Below, in pieces: positions 43,836 to 53,115 of a stretch of 64,000 nucleotides of DNA. A program made the position numbers and the translations under genes. Numbering within the stretch: position 1 is the stretch's first letter; every line of letters starts with the position of its first letter. The DNA comes from Aliidiomarina sedimenti (lineage in GTDB: Bacteria; Pseudomonadota; Gammaproteobacteria; Enterobacterales; Alteromonadaceae), in NCBI RefSeq assembly GCF_003986955.1, contig NZ_PIPN01000002.1:310001-374000 (forward strand). The letters are read 5' to 3'. Under the pieces are notes generated by a model. It had not been told where the DNA came from and did no database searches. It saw nothing but the letters and a program-made list of their open reading frames with translations.

Positions 43836-43939
43836 GGCGTACCTCGTGGTTAAAAGCTCGATACTATTTCAGCCAGCTTGCCGGTTGCAAGTACTTCCGT
43901 GACCACGTTTTTTTATTAATCGTTACTAAAAGGCCTCCC

Positions 43940-45562
43940 ATGTTAAGTTCATCCCGCCTCTCCATCGCTAATTTTCACTCTGCCATGCGCCAGCTTGTCG
44001 TTGCCGCCAGTGCCGCAGCGGTGCTTTGCCTGCCGGTGGCAACTCAGGCCGCTCAGCTTAACCCGGATGGCAGGGTCAGTCTGGATGACTACATCGAACG
44101 TGGTCGCGTTCAGTGGCAGGTTCCCGGCCTGGCGGTCGCCATCGTCCAGAATGACCAAATCATTTACGCCAAAGGCTTTGGCGTGCTCGGTCTTGACCAA
44201 CAACAGGCGGTCAACCCGCACAGCCTGTTCGGTGTCGCTTCAACCACCAAAGCGATGACCGCCGCAGCGCTCGGAATACTGGTCGATGAAGGCAAGCTCG
44301 ACTGGGACGACCGCGTGACTGACCATTTACCTTACTTCCAGTTAAGTGACCCCTGGGTGACCCATGAGGTTCGCATCCGCGATTTGTTAAGCCATCAGGT
44401 CGGCGTCGGCCGGATGACTGGTAACCAGCTGCGCTACATGCCAACCGCCAGCCGCGAAACCGTGATCCGACAAATGCGCCACCTCGAGCCTGAAGCGCCG
44501 TTCCGCTCCCGTTATGTGTACAGCAACGTTATGTATTCAGCCGCAGGGGAGATTGTCGCAGCCGTGTCGGGCATGTCCTGGGATGATTTTATTGCCGAGC
44601 GACTGTTTGCGCCACTGAACATGGCGCGCAGCAACACCTCGATCACCCAGTTCACCGCCGACGATGACAATATCGCCTGGCCACATCAATATATTGAAGG
44701 CGACATTGTTCCTATTCAACGACGGAATTTCGACAATGTTGGTCCTTCCGCGTCAGTCAATACCAGCGCTCATGACATGGCTCAGTGGATCCGTTTACAG
44801 CTCGGTGAACCTGGGGTCTATGCCGGGGAGCGGCTGATAAGTGAAGAAACGATGCAACAGATGCATCATCCGCAGATCGCGCTTTCCCGAAGCGACCGCA
44901 ATGAGCCCGTGCGAGCTTACGGATTTGGCTGGACGCTGGACAGCTATCGCGGACTCGCTACATCCTCTCATGGTGGTGCTACTGACGGCTTCAATACCAG
45001 TTTAACCCTGGTTCCGGAGCTTGATCTCGGCATCGTTGTGATGACCAATACCTTTGAAAACTACCGTCCCGCTGTGGTCAATGAAATCATTGACCGGGTC
45101 GCTGAGTTGCCAGCCAAAGACTGGCAAAGAGAGTACTTTGATGCCTACCAGGCCCGCTTCGAACAGGCCATGGAAGAGCGCGAGCGCATAGAAGCGACGC
45201 GCCAGACGGGCACGCAGCCAAGTTTCACCCTGACCCAAATGGCTGGCCGCTATGTTGATGACCTCTACGGCGAGGTTGAAGTCTATGTCAATGACAACGG
45301 CGGCCTGTCGCTGCACCTGTGGAATGATGGGCAGAGTCTGCTCGATCTTGAACACTGGCATCACAATACCTGGCGGGCCAGTTACCACAACCGCGCACAA
45401 CGCGAGAAGTTCGTCTATTTTAGTATGGACGCTCAAGGCAGGGTCGAAGGTCTGAATGTACGTTTCACCCTGCGTCCTGTGCTGACGCAGGTAGGACTCT
45501 ACCCGACTAATTACTATCGCGACGTTCATTTCAGCCGCGAGACAACGCCGGAGGCGCCATGA
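43940..45562 (+). CDS. Exported serine hydrolase, class C beta-lactamase fold, with DUF3471 domain
   Basis: About 540 residues. A signal peptide ends in ATQA-AQ (near residue 38). All three active-site motifs are intact: S101-T-T-K104, YSN in YVYSNVMY and HGG in SSHGGATDGF. A C-terminal domain (about 430-535; LTQMAGRYVDDLYGEVEVYV) is the DUF3471 lipocalin-like fold. Likely a D-amino-acid peptidase or esterase acting in the periplasm. ATG 43940 is taken; ATG 43985 (MRQLVV) would give a tighter signal peptide and is a real alternative. Its stop overlaps the next ATG (ATGA). Confidence 0.9.
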   Translation: MLSSSRLSIANFHSAMRQLVVAASAAAVLCLPVATQAAQLNPDGRVSLDDYIERGRVQWQVPGLAVAIVQNDQIIYAKGFGVLGLDQQQAVNPHSLFGVASTTKAMTAAALGILVDEGKLDWDDRVTDHLPYFQLSDPWVTHEVRIRDLLSHQVGVGRMTGNQLRYMPTASRETVIRQMRHLEPEAPFRSRYVYSNVMYSAAGEIVAAVSGMSWDDFIAERLFAPLNMARSNTSITQFTADDDNIAWPHQYIEGDIVPIQRRNFDNVGPSASVNTSAHDMAQWIRLQLGEPGVYAGERLISEETMQQMHHPQIALSRSDRNEPVRAYGFGWTLDSYRGLATSSHGGATDGFNTSLTLVPELDLGIVVMTNTFENYRPAVVNEIIDRVAELPAKDWQREYFDAYQARFEQAMEERERIEATRQTGTQPSFTLTQMAGRYVDDLYGEVEVYVNDNGGLSLHLWNDGQSLLDLEHWHHNTWRASYHNRAQREKFVYFSMDAQGRVEGLNVRFTLRPVLTQVGLYPTNYYRDVHFSRETTPEAP

Positions 45563-46116
45563 AACATGCCGCATTACTCAATCGTCACAGCAGTTTTTTA
45601 TTGCTAATTGATATCCAGCAACGCCTGGCGCCTGCCATTGCCGACAGTCAGGCAATTGTAGAGCGCAATAGCTGGTTGCTGCAGGTCGCTGCTGAGTTGG
45701 ACGTGCCCGCGATTGTCACTGAGCAATATCCGCAAGGGCTTGGCCACACGGTGAGCGAACTGACGGAGCTGGTGAAAGCGGCTGAAGTAATGGAAAAAAC
45801 CCATTTCAGTGCCTTCGCCGAAGACGATATTGCTACCTGTCTGAAAGCGTTAAAGCGGCCACAGGTTATTCTGACCGGCACCGAGACCCATGTCTGCGTA
45901 TTACAGACGGCCCTCGACATGCAGGCTGCCGGTTTTCAGATCTTTGTGGTGGCAGACGCAGTCGGTTCGCGCGACTCCACCAATAAAGAACTGGCCCTAC
46001 AGCGCATGCGGGATGCTGGCTGCGTTGTCGTCAGTAGCGAGATGGTGGCCTTTGAGTGGCTTCAGCAAAGCGCTACTGACGAATTTCGTCACATTAGTAA
46101 AACCTATATCCGCTAG
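45559..46116 (+). CDS. Isochorismatase-like cysteine hydrolase (YcaC-type)
   Basis: 185 residues. The catalytic triad is visible: Asp in LLIDIQQRLAP (about 18), Lys in EKTHFSAF (about 82) and the nucleophile Cys in GTETHVCVLQT (about 117), with the non-proline cis-peptide neighbourhood of the family. It acts on an unidentified amide or ester in the cytoplasm. Translation is coupled to the serine hydrolase by a 4-bp ATGA overlap. Convergent with the RND pump; the genes are 2 bp apart, with no room for a terminator. Confidence 0.92.
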   Translation: MKHAALLNRHSSFLLLIDIQQRLAPAIADSQAIVERNSWLLQVAAELDVPAIVTEQYPQGLGHTVSELTELVKAAEVMEKTHFSAFAEDDIATCLKALKRPQVILTGTETHVCVLQTALDMQAAGFQIFVVADAVGSRDSTNKELALQRMRDAGCVVVSSEMVAFEWLQQSATDEFRHISKTYIR

Positions 46117-46118
46117 TC

Positions 46119-49100
46119 TTAGTGTCGAATCCGCTCTTTAAAGCGAGCGCCCAAAACCAGTAGCACAGGGGTTAACAGTAAGGTCAGCACCGTGGCGAAT
46201 GCCAAACCACCAGCAATGGCACTGGAGAGCTGAGTCCACCACTGCGTAGACGGCGCGTCGATGCCAAGACTTGGTTCCATCAGGTTGACGTTGACCCCGA
46301 GCACCATCGGCATCAGCCCCAGGATCGTGGTGATGGCGGTCAACAATACCGGCCGCAGACGCAGCGTGCCGGTTTCAATCGCCGCCTCGACCGCACTTTT
46401 GCCCTGTCCACGAAATTCGTTGTAGGTGTCAATCAATACAATATTGTTATTCACCACAATCCCGGCCAGCGCAATAATGCCCATGCCAACCATCACGATG
46501 CCGAACGATTGTCCGTTCAGCAGTAACCCACCGAGAATACCGGCTGTTGACAGTAAAATGGCCGACAGCACAATGAAGGTCTGGTACAGGCTGTTAAACT
46601 GCAACACCAGGATCAGGGTCATCAGGAAGATAGCCACCAGGAACGCCATCATCAAAAACTGCGCCGCCTCCTGCTGGTCTTCGCCTTCACCGCCGATAGA
46701 GATAAATACGCCATCCGGCAACTCATTGAGGACTTCCTGCTGTAGACTCTGCAGGCGCTCATCCAGTTGATACCCCGCTTCCAGATCCGCTTCTATGGTC
46801 ACCGCGCGCCGCCCGTCCATCCGTCGCAGTGTTCCTACTTTAGGCGCCGCTTCAAGCTCGACCATATTGGCGATCGGGATCTGCCCGCGTGATGACTGCA
46901 CCGTGAGCTGTCGTAGCTGATCGATATGACGCCAGCTCTCAGGGAAGCGCAGACGGATGTCTACTTCATCAATCGCATCACTGGGACGGTAACGCGCCAA
47001 TAAAATACCATTGGTCACTAATTGCACCGCGTTGCCCACTGTCAGCACGTCAGTACCAAGCCGGGCGGCTTCTTCACGGTCCACCTGAATTCGCCATTCG
47101 ATGCCCGGCAGGCTGCGATCATCGGCCACATCCGTAAAGCCCCCGATCTCATCCATCGCCGCGCGGATACGAGTGACCTGCTCATTGATCATCTCCGGCT
47201 CAATCGCACTCACCGTCAGCTGAAAGGGTTTCCCTTCCCCAGGGCCCTGCTCTTGCTCCCGAAACTCGAGCACCAGTCCGGGGATATCAGCGGTGCGTCG
47301 TTGCATTTCCGCGAGTATTTCCCGCGCAGGCCGGCGTTGGTGCCAGTCGATGAACTGAAACTGCAAAATCCCTATGGTGTCGACACCGGCATTCCAGTCT
47401 GGTGCCGCTATCGAGCGTGCATAGAGCGCCCGCACTTCGGTCATGTCTGCAAGGCGCTGTTCGACCTGACGCACCATGTCGTCTTTTTCATAGACTGAGT
47501 AGTCCCCGCGTGCGCGCACTACAACCTGAGCGGATTCTGGTTCAACCGCAGGAAAGAATTCGACACCATGATTAAATTTTCCGTACAGTATGTATATTGC
47601 AGCAATAACCAGCAGCACTCCGCCCAGCGCCCACCACGGCCGTGTCACGGCGCGGGTCAGAGACGACTTATACCAGTGAGTGAAACGCCCTTCCACAGTC
47701 TCTTGCCGGGCCTGGGAAACCCCTGAAATGGCGCCCAGAGTGGGTAGAAATATAAGTGCCATTACCAACGAGGCGCTTAGCGCAATAATTACCGTCGCCG
47801 GAAGATACTTCATAAACTCACCGACTACCCCAGGCCAGAAAAGCAAGGGCACGAACACTGCCAGCGTCGTTGCGGTCGACGCAATGATTGGCCAGGCCAT
47901 GCGGGTCGCTGCCTTTGCCCAGGCGTCGTAAGGGTCATCCCCCTGCTGCCGGTTACGGTCAGCCAGTTCACAGACGACCACGGCGCCATCCACTAACATC
48001 CCGGCGACCAGAATAAGCGCAAACAGAACAATAATGTTCATCGTATAGCCGATGGTTAAGAGCACCAGAATGGTGGCCAGAAATGCACCGGGGATGGTAA
48101 GGCCTACCATCAACGCGGAGCGCACGCCCATGGTCGCGATGATAATGATCAGAACCAGAATAACCGCTGTCATCACATTGTTAAGCAGCTCTGATAGCAT
48201 CTGCTCGACTTCGCTCGACTGGTCAAGAATATAATCAACCTGCAAGTCTTCCGGCATCACCTCACCGGCATCCTCAAGCAGCTGTTGTACATTGCGCACC
48301 GTATCGATGACATTGGAACCCGTTCGTTTTGAGATCTCCAGCACCACCGCGGGCTGGCCGTTAATACGGGCAAAGCCTTCCGGATCAAAAAAGGTGCGTC
48401 GCAGCCGGGCCACGTCGCCAAACGTAACCACATTATCGCCATCGACCTTGACTGGCACTGAAAGCACATCTTCTACGCTTCCAATTACACTGGGCACTTT
48501 GATTGAAAAGCTACCGCTTTGCATGTCCAGGCGCCCTGCGGCGACCAACTGGTTGTTGTTCGAAACAAGACTGAGTAATTCGCTGTACACAATGTTGTAA
48601 CTGGCGAGCACCTGCGGGTCGACGATGATTTCCAGCAGATCTTCGCGGTCACCACCTATGGTCACCTCGAGAACTTCGGTAAGCCCTTCTATCTCTTCTT
48701 TAAGCAGTCGCGCAGTGCGGATCAGCTCCTCTTCGGAGATCGGGCCGGATAAACCAACCGACAGCACCGGGAACAACGCCACATTCACTTCATGTACACT
48801 GGGCTCTTCAGCTTCCTGGGGAATGTATGCGCGGGCACGGTCGACCTTCTCGCGAACGTCCTGCAGTGCCGCGCGGGAATCAAACCCGGCATCAAACTCG
48901 AGCGTTACCGAGGCATGCCCTTCGCCGGCGATGGCGGTCATTTCCCGCAAGCCTTCTATCGAGCGAAGCTCCTGCTCCATCGGCCGCACCATCAAACGTT
49001 CTGCATCTTCAGGGCTGACCCCCTCATACACCATGGAGACGTATATAATCGGGATAGGCACGTCCGGATTCGCTTCCTTGGGGATAGTCTGGTACGCAAA

Positions 49101-49181
49101 TAAACCGCCAGCCAGCAGGATAACGAACAGCAGAATGGTTGCTCTGCTACGTTGCTGGGCGGCTCGTATTAGTAATTCCAA
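46119..49181 (-). CDS. RND-family efflux permease (second pump)
   Basis: 1020 residues with the usual RND order: TM1 (RATILLFVILLAGGLFAYQTIP), porter domain, TM2-6 including LVAGMLVDGAVVVCELADR (single proton-relay Asp where AcrB has two), a second porter domain and TM7-12. It belongs to the AcrB/MdtB-like superfamily branch whose substrates are mixed; it is not the heavy-metal CusA type. The start codon is TTG at 49181, preceded by GGAGGCGGAG. Downstream of its adaptor gene (13 bp). Confidence 0.92.
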   Translation of the reverse strand: MELLIRAAQQRSRATILLFVILLAGGLFAYQTIPKEANPDVPIPIIYVSMVYEGVSPEDAERLMVRPMEQELRSIEGLREMTAIAGEGHASVTLEFDAGFDSRAALQDVREKVDRARAYIPQEAEEPSVHEVNVALFPVLSVGLSGPISEEELIRTARLLKEEIEGLTEVLEVTIGGDREDLLEIIVDPQVLASYNIVYSELLSLVSNNNQLVAAGRLDMQSGSFSIKVPSVIGSVEDVLSVPVKVDGDNVVTFGDVARLRRTFFDPEGFARINGQPAVVLEISKRTGSNVIDTVRNVQQLLEDAGEVMPEDLQVDYILDQSSEVEQMLSELLNNVMTAVILVLIIIIATMGVRSALMVGLTIPGAFLATILVLLTIGYTMNIIVLFALILVAGMLVDGAVVVCELADRNRQQGDDPYDAWAKAATRMAWPIIASTATTLAVFVPLLFWPGVVGEFMKYLPATVIIALSASLVMALIFLPTLGAISGVSQARQETVEGRFTHWYKSSLTRAVTRPWWALGGVLLVIAAIYILYGKFNHGVEFFPAVEPESAQVVVRARGDYSVYEKDDMVRQVEQRLADMTEVRALYARSIAAPDWNAGVDTIGILQFQFIDWHQRRPAREILAEMQRRTADIPGLVLEFREQEQGPGEGKPFQLTVSAIEPEMINEQVTRIRAAMDEIGGFTDVADDRSLPGIEWRIQVDREEAARLGTDVLTVGNAVQLVTNGILLARYRPSDAIDEVDIRLRFPESWRHIDQLRQLTVQSSRGQIPIANMVELEAAPKVGTLRRMDGRRAVTIEADLEAGYQLDERLQSLQQEVLNELPDGVFISIGGEGEDQQEAAQFLMMAFLVAIFLMTLILVLQFNSLYQTFIVLSAILLSTAGILGGLLLNGQSFGIVMVGMGIIALAGIVVNNNIVLIDTYNEFRGQGKSAVEAAIETGTLRLRPVLLTAITTILGLMPMVLGVNVNLMEPSLGIDAPSTQWWTQLSSAIAGGLAFATVLTLLLTPVLLVLGARFKERIRH

Positions 49182-49194
49182 TGCTCCGCCTCCA

Positions 49195-50286
49195 CTACTC
49201 GTTATCGACTATCTGTGCGTCGACCTTATCCCCTGGACCAACGAACCCGGCACCCTGGGTAATAAGTAACGCCCTGGCCGGTAACCCCTTAACCCACAAT
49301 GACTCTCGTCCCATGCTCAGTATTTCCACGCTGCGCTCAGCAACCTGGTGCTGGTCGTCGAGCAAGCGCACTGTGGTCCGTCCGTCGCCATCCAGGCGCA
49401 ACAGCGATGGAGGAATTTGATGCGCGTCGGTCGCATCCAGGGCAATCCGCAAGTTAGCACTCGCTCCTGCTGCTGCAGCTTTTGCGTCGTTGGCTACTTT
49501 AACTTCGATATGAAAACTTCTCGTTTGCGGGTCCGCAATATGGCTGGTATGAATCACTTCGCCCTGGAGTCGGGTGCCATCAAGTAGCTCGACCTGAACC
49601 TGCTGACCGGAGTGGACTTCATTAATGCGTTGTTGAGGGATACTGGCGCTGACTCTTAGCTGACTAATATCAGCAAAAATTAACAGCTCCTGGCCAACAC
49701 TCACATACTCGCCCGGGTCAATTAGGCGGCGGTCGAAGATTCCGTTAAAGGGCGCTTTCGGCTCGGTGTATTCCAACTGCAGCTGCGCCGTCTTCAATTC
49801 GGCCTCGACTCGCGCCAGCTCCGCACTTAAGCGCAAGCGTTCGGTTTGTGCAATCAGGTTATCCTGTTGCAGCCGTTGAGCAGCAGCCAATTCAGCAGCG
49901 GCAACCTCCTGATCAGCCAGCAATTGCTCAAGCCTGGCCGTTTTATCCTCGGCTTCGATTCGCAGTAGCACCTCACCCGCTTCAACTTCGCTGCCTTCGG
50001 CCTGCTGCAAACTGAGTACTTCGCCAGCGACGCGAGCCCGCAGCGAAACCTGTTGCCAGGGTTCGAGCTGTCCTTGAACCGGTAGCTGCGGCTGATAACT
50101 CTCGGCCGTGAACCACTGTGCCTGGACCCGGGTCACTTCCTCACTGGCTTGCTCCTCATCAGGTTGCGGAGCCTCGTCACGGGCACTGCGCAAAGTTCCT
50201 GATATCAACCAGACAATCAGCACGATAACCAGCGCCAGCGCTATCAACTGCTTTTTATCTGCTTTAATTCGTTTAAACCTGCTCAA
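49195..50286 (-). CDS. RND efflux periplasmic adaptor (second pump)
   Basis: 363 residues. An N-terminal membrane anchor (KKQLIALALVIVLIVWLISG) is uncleaved, with no lipobox, unlike the first adaptor. It is followed by barrel-sandwich halves around a coiled-coil hairpin (LRARVAGEVLSLQQAEGSEV; PKAPFNGIFDRRLIDPGEYV) and a beta-barrel. TTG start at 50286 with AAGGAG 7 nt before. It forms an operon with the permease. No regulator or outer-membrane factor is adjacent, so it must use a shared TolC. Confidence 0.92.
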   Translation of the reverse strand: MSRFKRIKADKKQLIALALVIVLIVWLISGTLRSARDEAPQPDEEQASEEVTRVQAQWFTAESYQPQLPVQGQLEPWQQVSLRARVAGEVLSLQQAEGSEVEAGEVLLRIEAEDKTARLEQLLADQEVAAAELAAAQRLQQDNLIAQTERLRLSAELARVEAELKTAQLQLEYTEPKAPFNGIFDRRLIDPGEYVSVGQELLIFADISQLRVSASIPQQRINEVHSGQQVQVELLDGTRLQGEVIHTSHIADPQTRSFHIEVKVANDAKAAAAGASANLRIALDATDAHQIPPSLLRLDGDGRTTVRLLDDQHQVAERSVEILSMGRESLWVKGLPARALLITQGAGFVGPGDKVDAQIVDNE

Positions 50287-50422
50287 CGCTGACTCCTTAT
50301 CACTCGTTAATCAATCGCCCGTTCGACTGCATTAAACCTATCGTAACCGACATAGAATGCTAATCTAAATCGTAACAAGCTATGTACAATATGATTTGGT
50401 CCGCAAAACAGCTGGAGGCTTT

Positions 50423-51355
50423 ATGCAAAATTTACCTTTTGAGTACGCAATTATTGCACTTGCCGTACTTGTTATTCTTGCGATGTCGGTTCGTTTAATT
50501 CCGCACCGGCACGTCGCTCTGGTGGAACGCTTCGGTAAATACACCCGCACCCTCGAACCCGGCCTTAACTTCATTATTCCGTTCGTGGAAAAAATCTCGC
50601 ACAAGCAGTCGTTACGTGTGCAACAACTGAATGTCAGCATTGAAACAAAAACATCCGACAATGTCTTTGTTATTGCCCGGGTCAGTGTGCAGTATTTTGT
50701 TGAGTCCGCCGAAGCGGCTTACAATGCTTTCTATCAGTTAGACGATCCGGAAGAGCAGATTACCTCCTACGTTTATGATGTCGTCCGTGCTCAAATCCCG
50801 CGCCAGACTCTGGACAATGTCTTTGATAACAAAGATGAGATCTCTAATGTTGTGATGGACCAGCTGCAACAGGCGATGGAAGAGTTCGGTTTCCGTATTC
50901 GTAATACCCTGGTCACTGACATCGACCCGAATGAAGACGTTAAACGCTCTATGAACCGTATCAATGCGGCGCAACGCGAACGCCGCGCGGCGGAGCATGA
51001 AGCCGAAGCCGAGCGGATCAAAATCGTCAAGAAAGCGGAAGCGGACCGGGAGTCGAAGATCCTTGCTGGTGAGGGTATTGCCGGTCAACGCAAAGCCATC
51101 GCCGAAGGACTGCGCGAATCGATTGACATGGTCGTCGACGAAAAGAACGGCATCGGCGCTGAACATGTGGTCTATTTGCTGACCTTTACCAACTACGTCG
51201 ATGCACTGGAGTCAATCGGCAAAGAAGGGACCGTTATTATGGTTCCCCAGCCAACCGGGCAACTCGACCAGATGGATGAAATCCGCAACGCCATCATCAG
51301 CGGTTCCACGGTTAGTAACGCGGCGAAAAAGAAGGTTAAAGAGCAGCCCGAGTAG
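50423..51355 (+). CDS. SPFH/Band 7 protein of the HIR (hypersensitive-induced-reaction) type
   Basis: About 310 residues: an N-terminal membrane helix (about 8-25), an SPFH domain with LIPHRHVALVERFGKY, TSDNVFVIARVSVQYFV, VYDVVRAQIPRQTLDNVF and VTDIDPNEDVKRSMNRINA, then a charged helix AEADRESKILAGEGIAGQRK. This order and wording match plant HIR proteins more closely than QmcA. The C-terminal tail is Lys/Glu-rich. The ATG at 50423 follows GGAGG; no NfeD partner is next to it. Likely a membrane scaffold; function unknown. Confidence 0.88.
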   Translation: MQNLPFEYAIIALAVLVILAMSVRLIPHRHVALVERFGKYTRTLEPGLNFIIPFVEKISHKQSLRVQQLNVSIETKTSDNVFVIARVSVQYFVESAEAAYNAFYQLDDPEEQITSYVYDVVRAQIPRQTLDNVFDNKDEISNVVMDQLQQAMEEFGFRIRNTLVTDIDPNEDVKRSMNRINAAQRERRAAEHEAEAERIKIVKKAEADRESKILAGEGIAGQRKAIAEGLRESIDMVVDEKNGIGAEHVVYLLTFTNYVDALESIGKEGTVIMVPQPTGQLDQMDEIRNAIISGSTVSNAAKKKVKEQPE

Positions 51356-51375
51356 CACTCTGCGGCTGTGTATGG

Positions 51376-53115
51376 CTAGTCGCCGTAGACAGCCCCTTCC
51401 ATCCGCTTATCCGCCGCTCCGCGCCAGCCGTCGTCGACCCGTTCGATACCATGCACGCCGCTGTCGAGCGTTTCCAGGTCGACCTCATGCCCGAGCGCTT
51501 CAAGTGCCTCGACTCTGTCTTGCAGATTCGTGCCTCGCTCTACTTCAAGCCGTTCGCCGCGGTGCAGCAGATTGGGCAGGTCAATCGAACGCTGCAGGCT
51601 CAACTGCCAGTCAATAATACCTATCACGGTTTTGGTGACATAGCCGATAATCCGGCTGCCTCCACGAGAACCTAGGATGTACGTCAGTTCACCTTCCGCG
51701 TTAAAAATAAAAGTTGGAGCCATCGAGCTGCGCGGTCGTTTACCCGGCTCAACCCGGTTTGGTGACAGGCGGTCACTTAAGGTCGGTTCAAAGGCAAAGT
51801 CAGTCAGTTGGTTATTCAGCATTAAGCCAGCGGCTACCATGCGGCTGCCAAAAGGCGCCTCGATAGACCCGGTTAGCGCCACTGCATTGCCCTTGCTGTC
51901 GACCACACTTAAATGCGAGGTACCGTATTCATCGTCTTCGCGCACTGGTTCGGCATCATCAATCTCCAACCGGCCATAAGGTTCACCGGGGTTGGCCTGC
52001 CGGGCCGCGCGACCGGATCGGATCAGGCGCGAACGCTGCGCCAGATAGTCAGGGTTAACCAATGCTTCGCCGTCCACCGTCGCAAATGCCGGATCACCGA
52101 TATAGTACTGACGGTCAGCAAATGCCAGCCGACTTGCTTCCGCATATAAATGAATAAACTCAGGGCTGTCCGGCTGCATCGACCCCACATCGTGAGGCTC
52201 CAGCATGCCCAGAATCTGCAGCATGGTAATACTACCGGACGATGGCGCCGCAGCACTGCAGATGCGCCAGCCCCGATACTCTCCACATAACGGGTCGCGT
52301 AAAACCGCTTCATACGAGGCGAAGTCTTCCGCCGTCAACTCACCTCGCATCGGCCAGCGCTGAGCGGCGCGGGCGCGGTACGCATCGCCAATACTACCGA
52401 GGTAAAATGCATCAGGCCCCTCTGCGGCGAGGCGACTTAAGGTGGCGGCAAGCTCCGGGTTACGCAATCGGGGTTCGTCGCTGCCCAGCGAGGTTTCAAA
52501 CATGTCTTTTACATCCCCAAACCAACCCAGGGTTCTGTCCGCCGCCATCTGCCGCTGCAGTCGCGGTGGCATCGGGATACCTGCATCAGCCAACTCAATA
52601 GTGGCGGTAAAAAGCTCGTTCCACTCGAGCTGCCCATGGTCCTGGTGCGCCTTGTGTAACATCGCCAGCATGCCCGGTACTCCGACCGAGCGCCCCCGGG
52701 TAACCGCCAGATAATGGTGCAGCGGCCAACCCCACCATTGAAACCAGTCTTCTTCGGCAGTAGCCGGAGCGATTTCACGGCCGTCATACATAAACTGCTC
52801 GCCGCTTTCAGCATCAAAATAAAGCATAAAACCACCGCCGCCGAGGCCGGTTTCATGGGGTTCAACAAAGGTCAGTGCAATCTGGCTGGCGACCGCTGCA
52901 TCCATCGCATTACCGCCGGCACGCAGAATCTCGCGGCCAATCTCACTGGCGTGCTTGTTTGAGGTTACCACCGCATGAGTACGGTGGATGTGGGCATTCC
53001 GCTCGCTGTGGTCTTCAAGACTGACATCTGACTGGGAGCAGGCGGATAATACCAGGGTCAGGCTCGTAACCAGCGAATACAGAACGGAGTTAGTCGCCTT
53101 GATAAGCGGCCTCAA
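51376..53115 (-). CDS. ggt: Gamma-glutamyltranspeptidase (lipoprotein)
   Basis: 579 residues. Cleaves gamma-glutamyl bonds of glutathione and related peptides in the periplasm. Lipobox LSAC (about 23-26). The large-subunit motif GGNAMDAAVA is intact, and the autocatalytic nucleophile is T399 in DEYGTSHLSVVD (the usual TTH reads TSH). The oxyanion region APSSGSITMLQ and SIEAPFGSRMV are present, as is the GSRGGSRI loop. The TTG start at 53115 lies 26 bp inside the upstream amidohydrolase gene. It is last in a six-gene same-strand run that begins with cysE. Confidence 0.92.
   Translation of the reverse strand: MRPLIKATNSVLYSLVTSLTLVLSACSQSDVSLEDHSERNAHIHRTHAVVTSNKHASEIGREILRAGGNAMDAAVASQIALTFVEPHETGLGGGGFMLYFDAESGEQFMYDGREIAPATAEEDWFQWWGWPLHHYLAVTRGRSVGVPGMLAMLHKAHQDHGQLEWNELFTATIELADAGIPMPPRLQRQMAADRTLGWFGDVKDMFETSLGSDEPRLRNPELAATLSRLAAEGPDAFYLGSIGDAYRARAAQRWPMRGELTAEDFASYEAVLRDPLCGEYRGWRICSAAAPSSGSITMLQILGMLEPHDVGSMQPDSPEFIHLYAEASRLAFADRQYYIGDPAFATVDGEALVNPDYLAQRSRLIRSGRAARQANPGEPYGRLEIDDAEPVREDDEYGTSHLSVVDSKGNAVALTGSIEAPFGSRMVAAGLMLNNQLTDFAFEPTLSDRLSPNRVEPGKRPRSSMAPTFIFNAEGELTYILGSRGGSRIIGYVTKTVIGIIDWQLSLQRSIDLPNLLHRGERLEVERGTNLQDRVEALEALGHEVDLETLDSGVHGIERVDDGWRGAADKRMEGAVYGD

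Noticed and set aside
43836-43939. Attenuator or leader peptide for pheA
   Set aside because: No Phe-rich short frame with a terminator/antiterminator pair was seen; only a weak CTTGC/GCAAG repeat.
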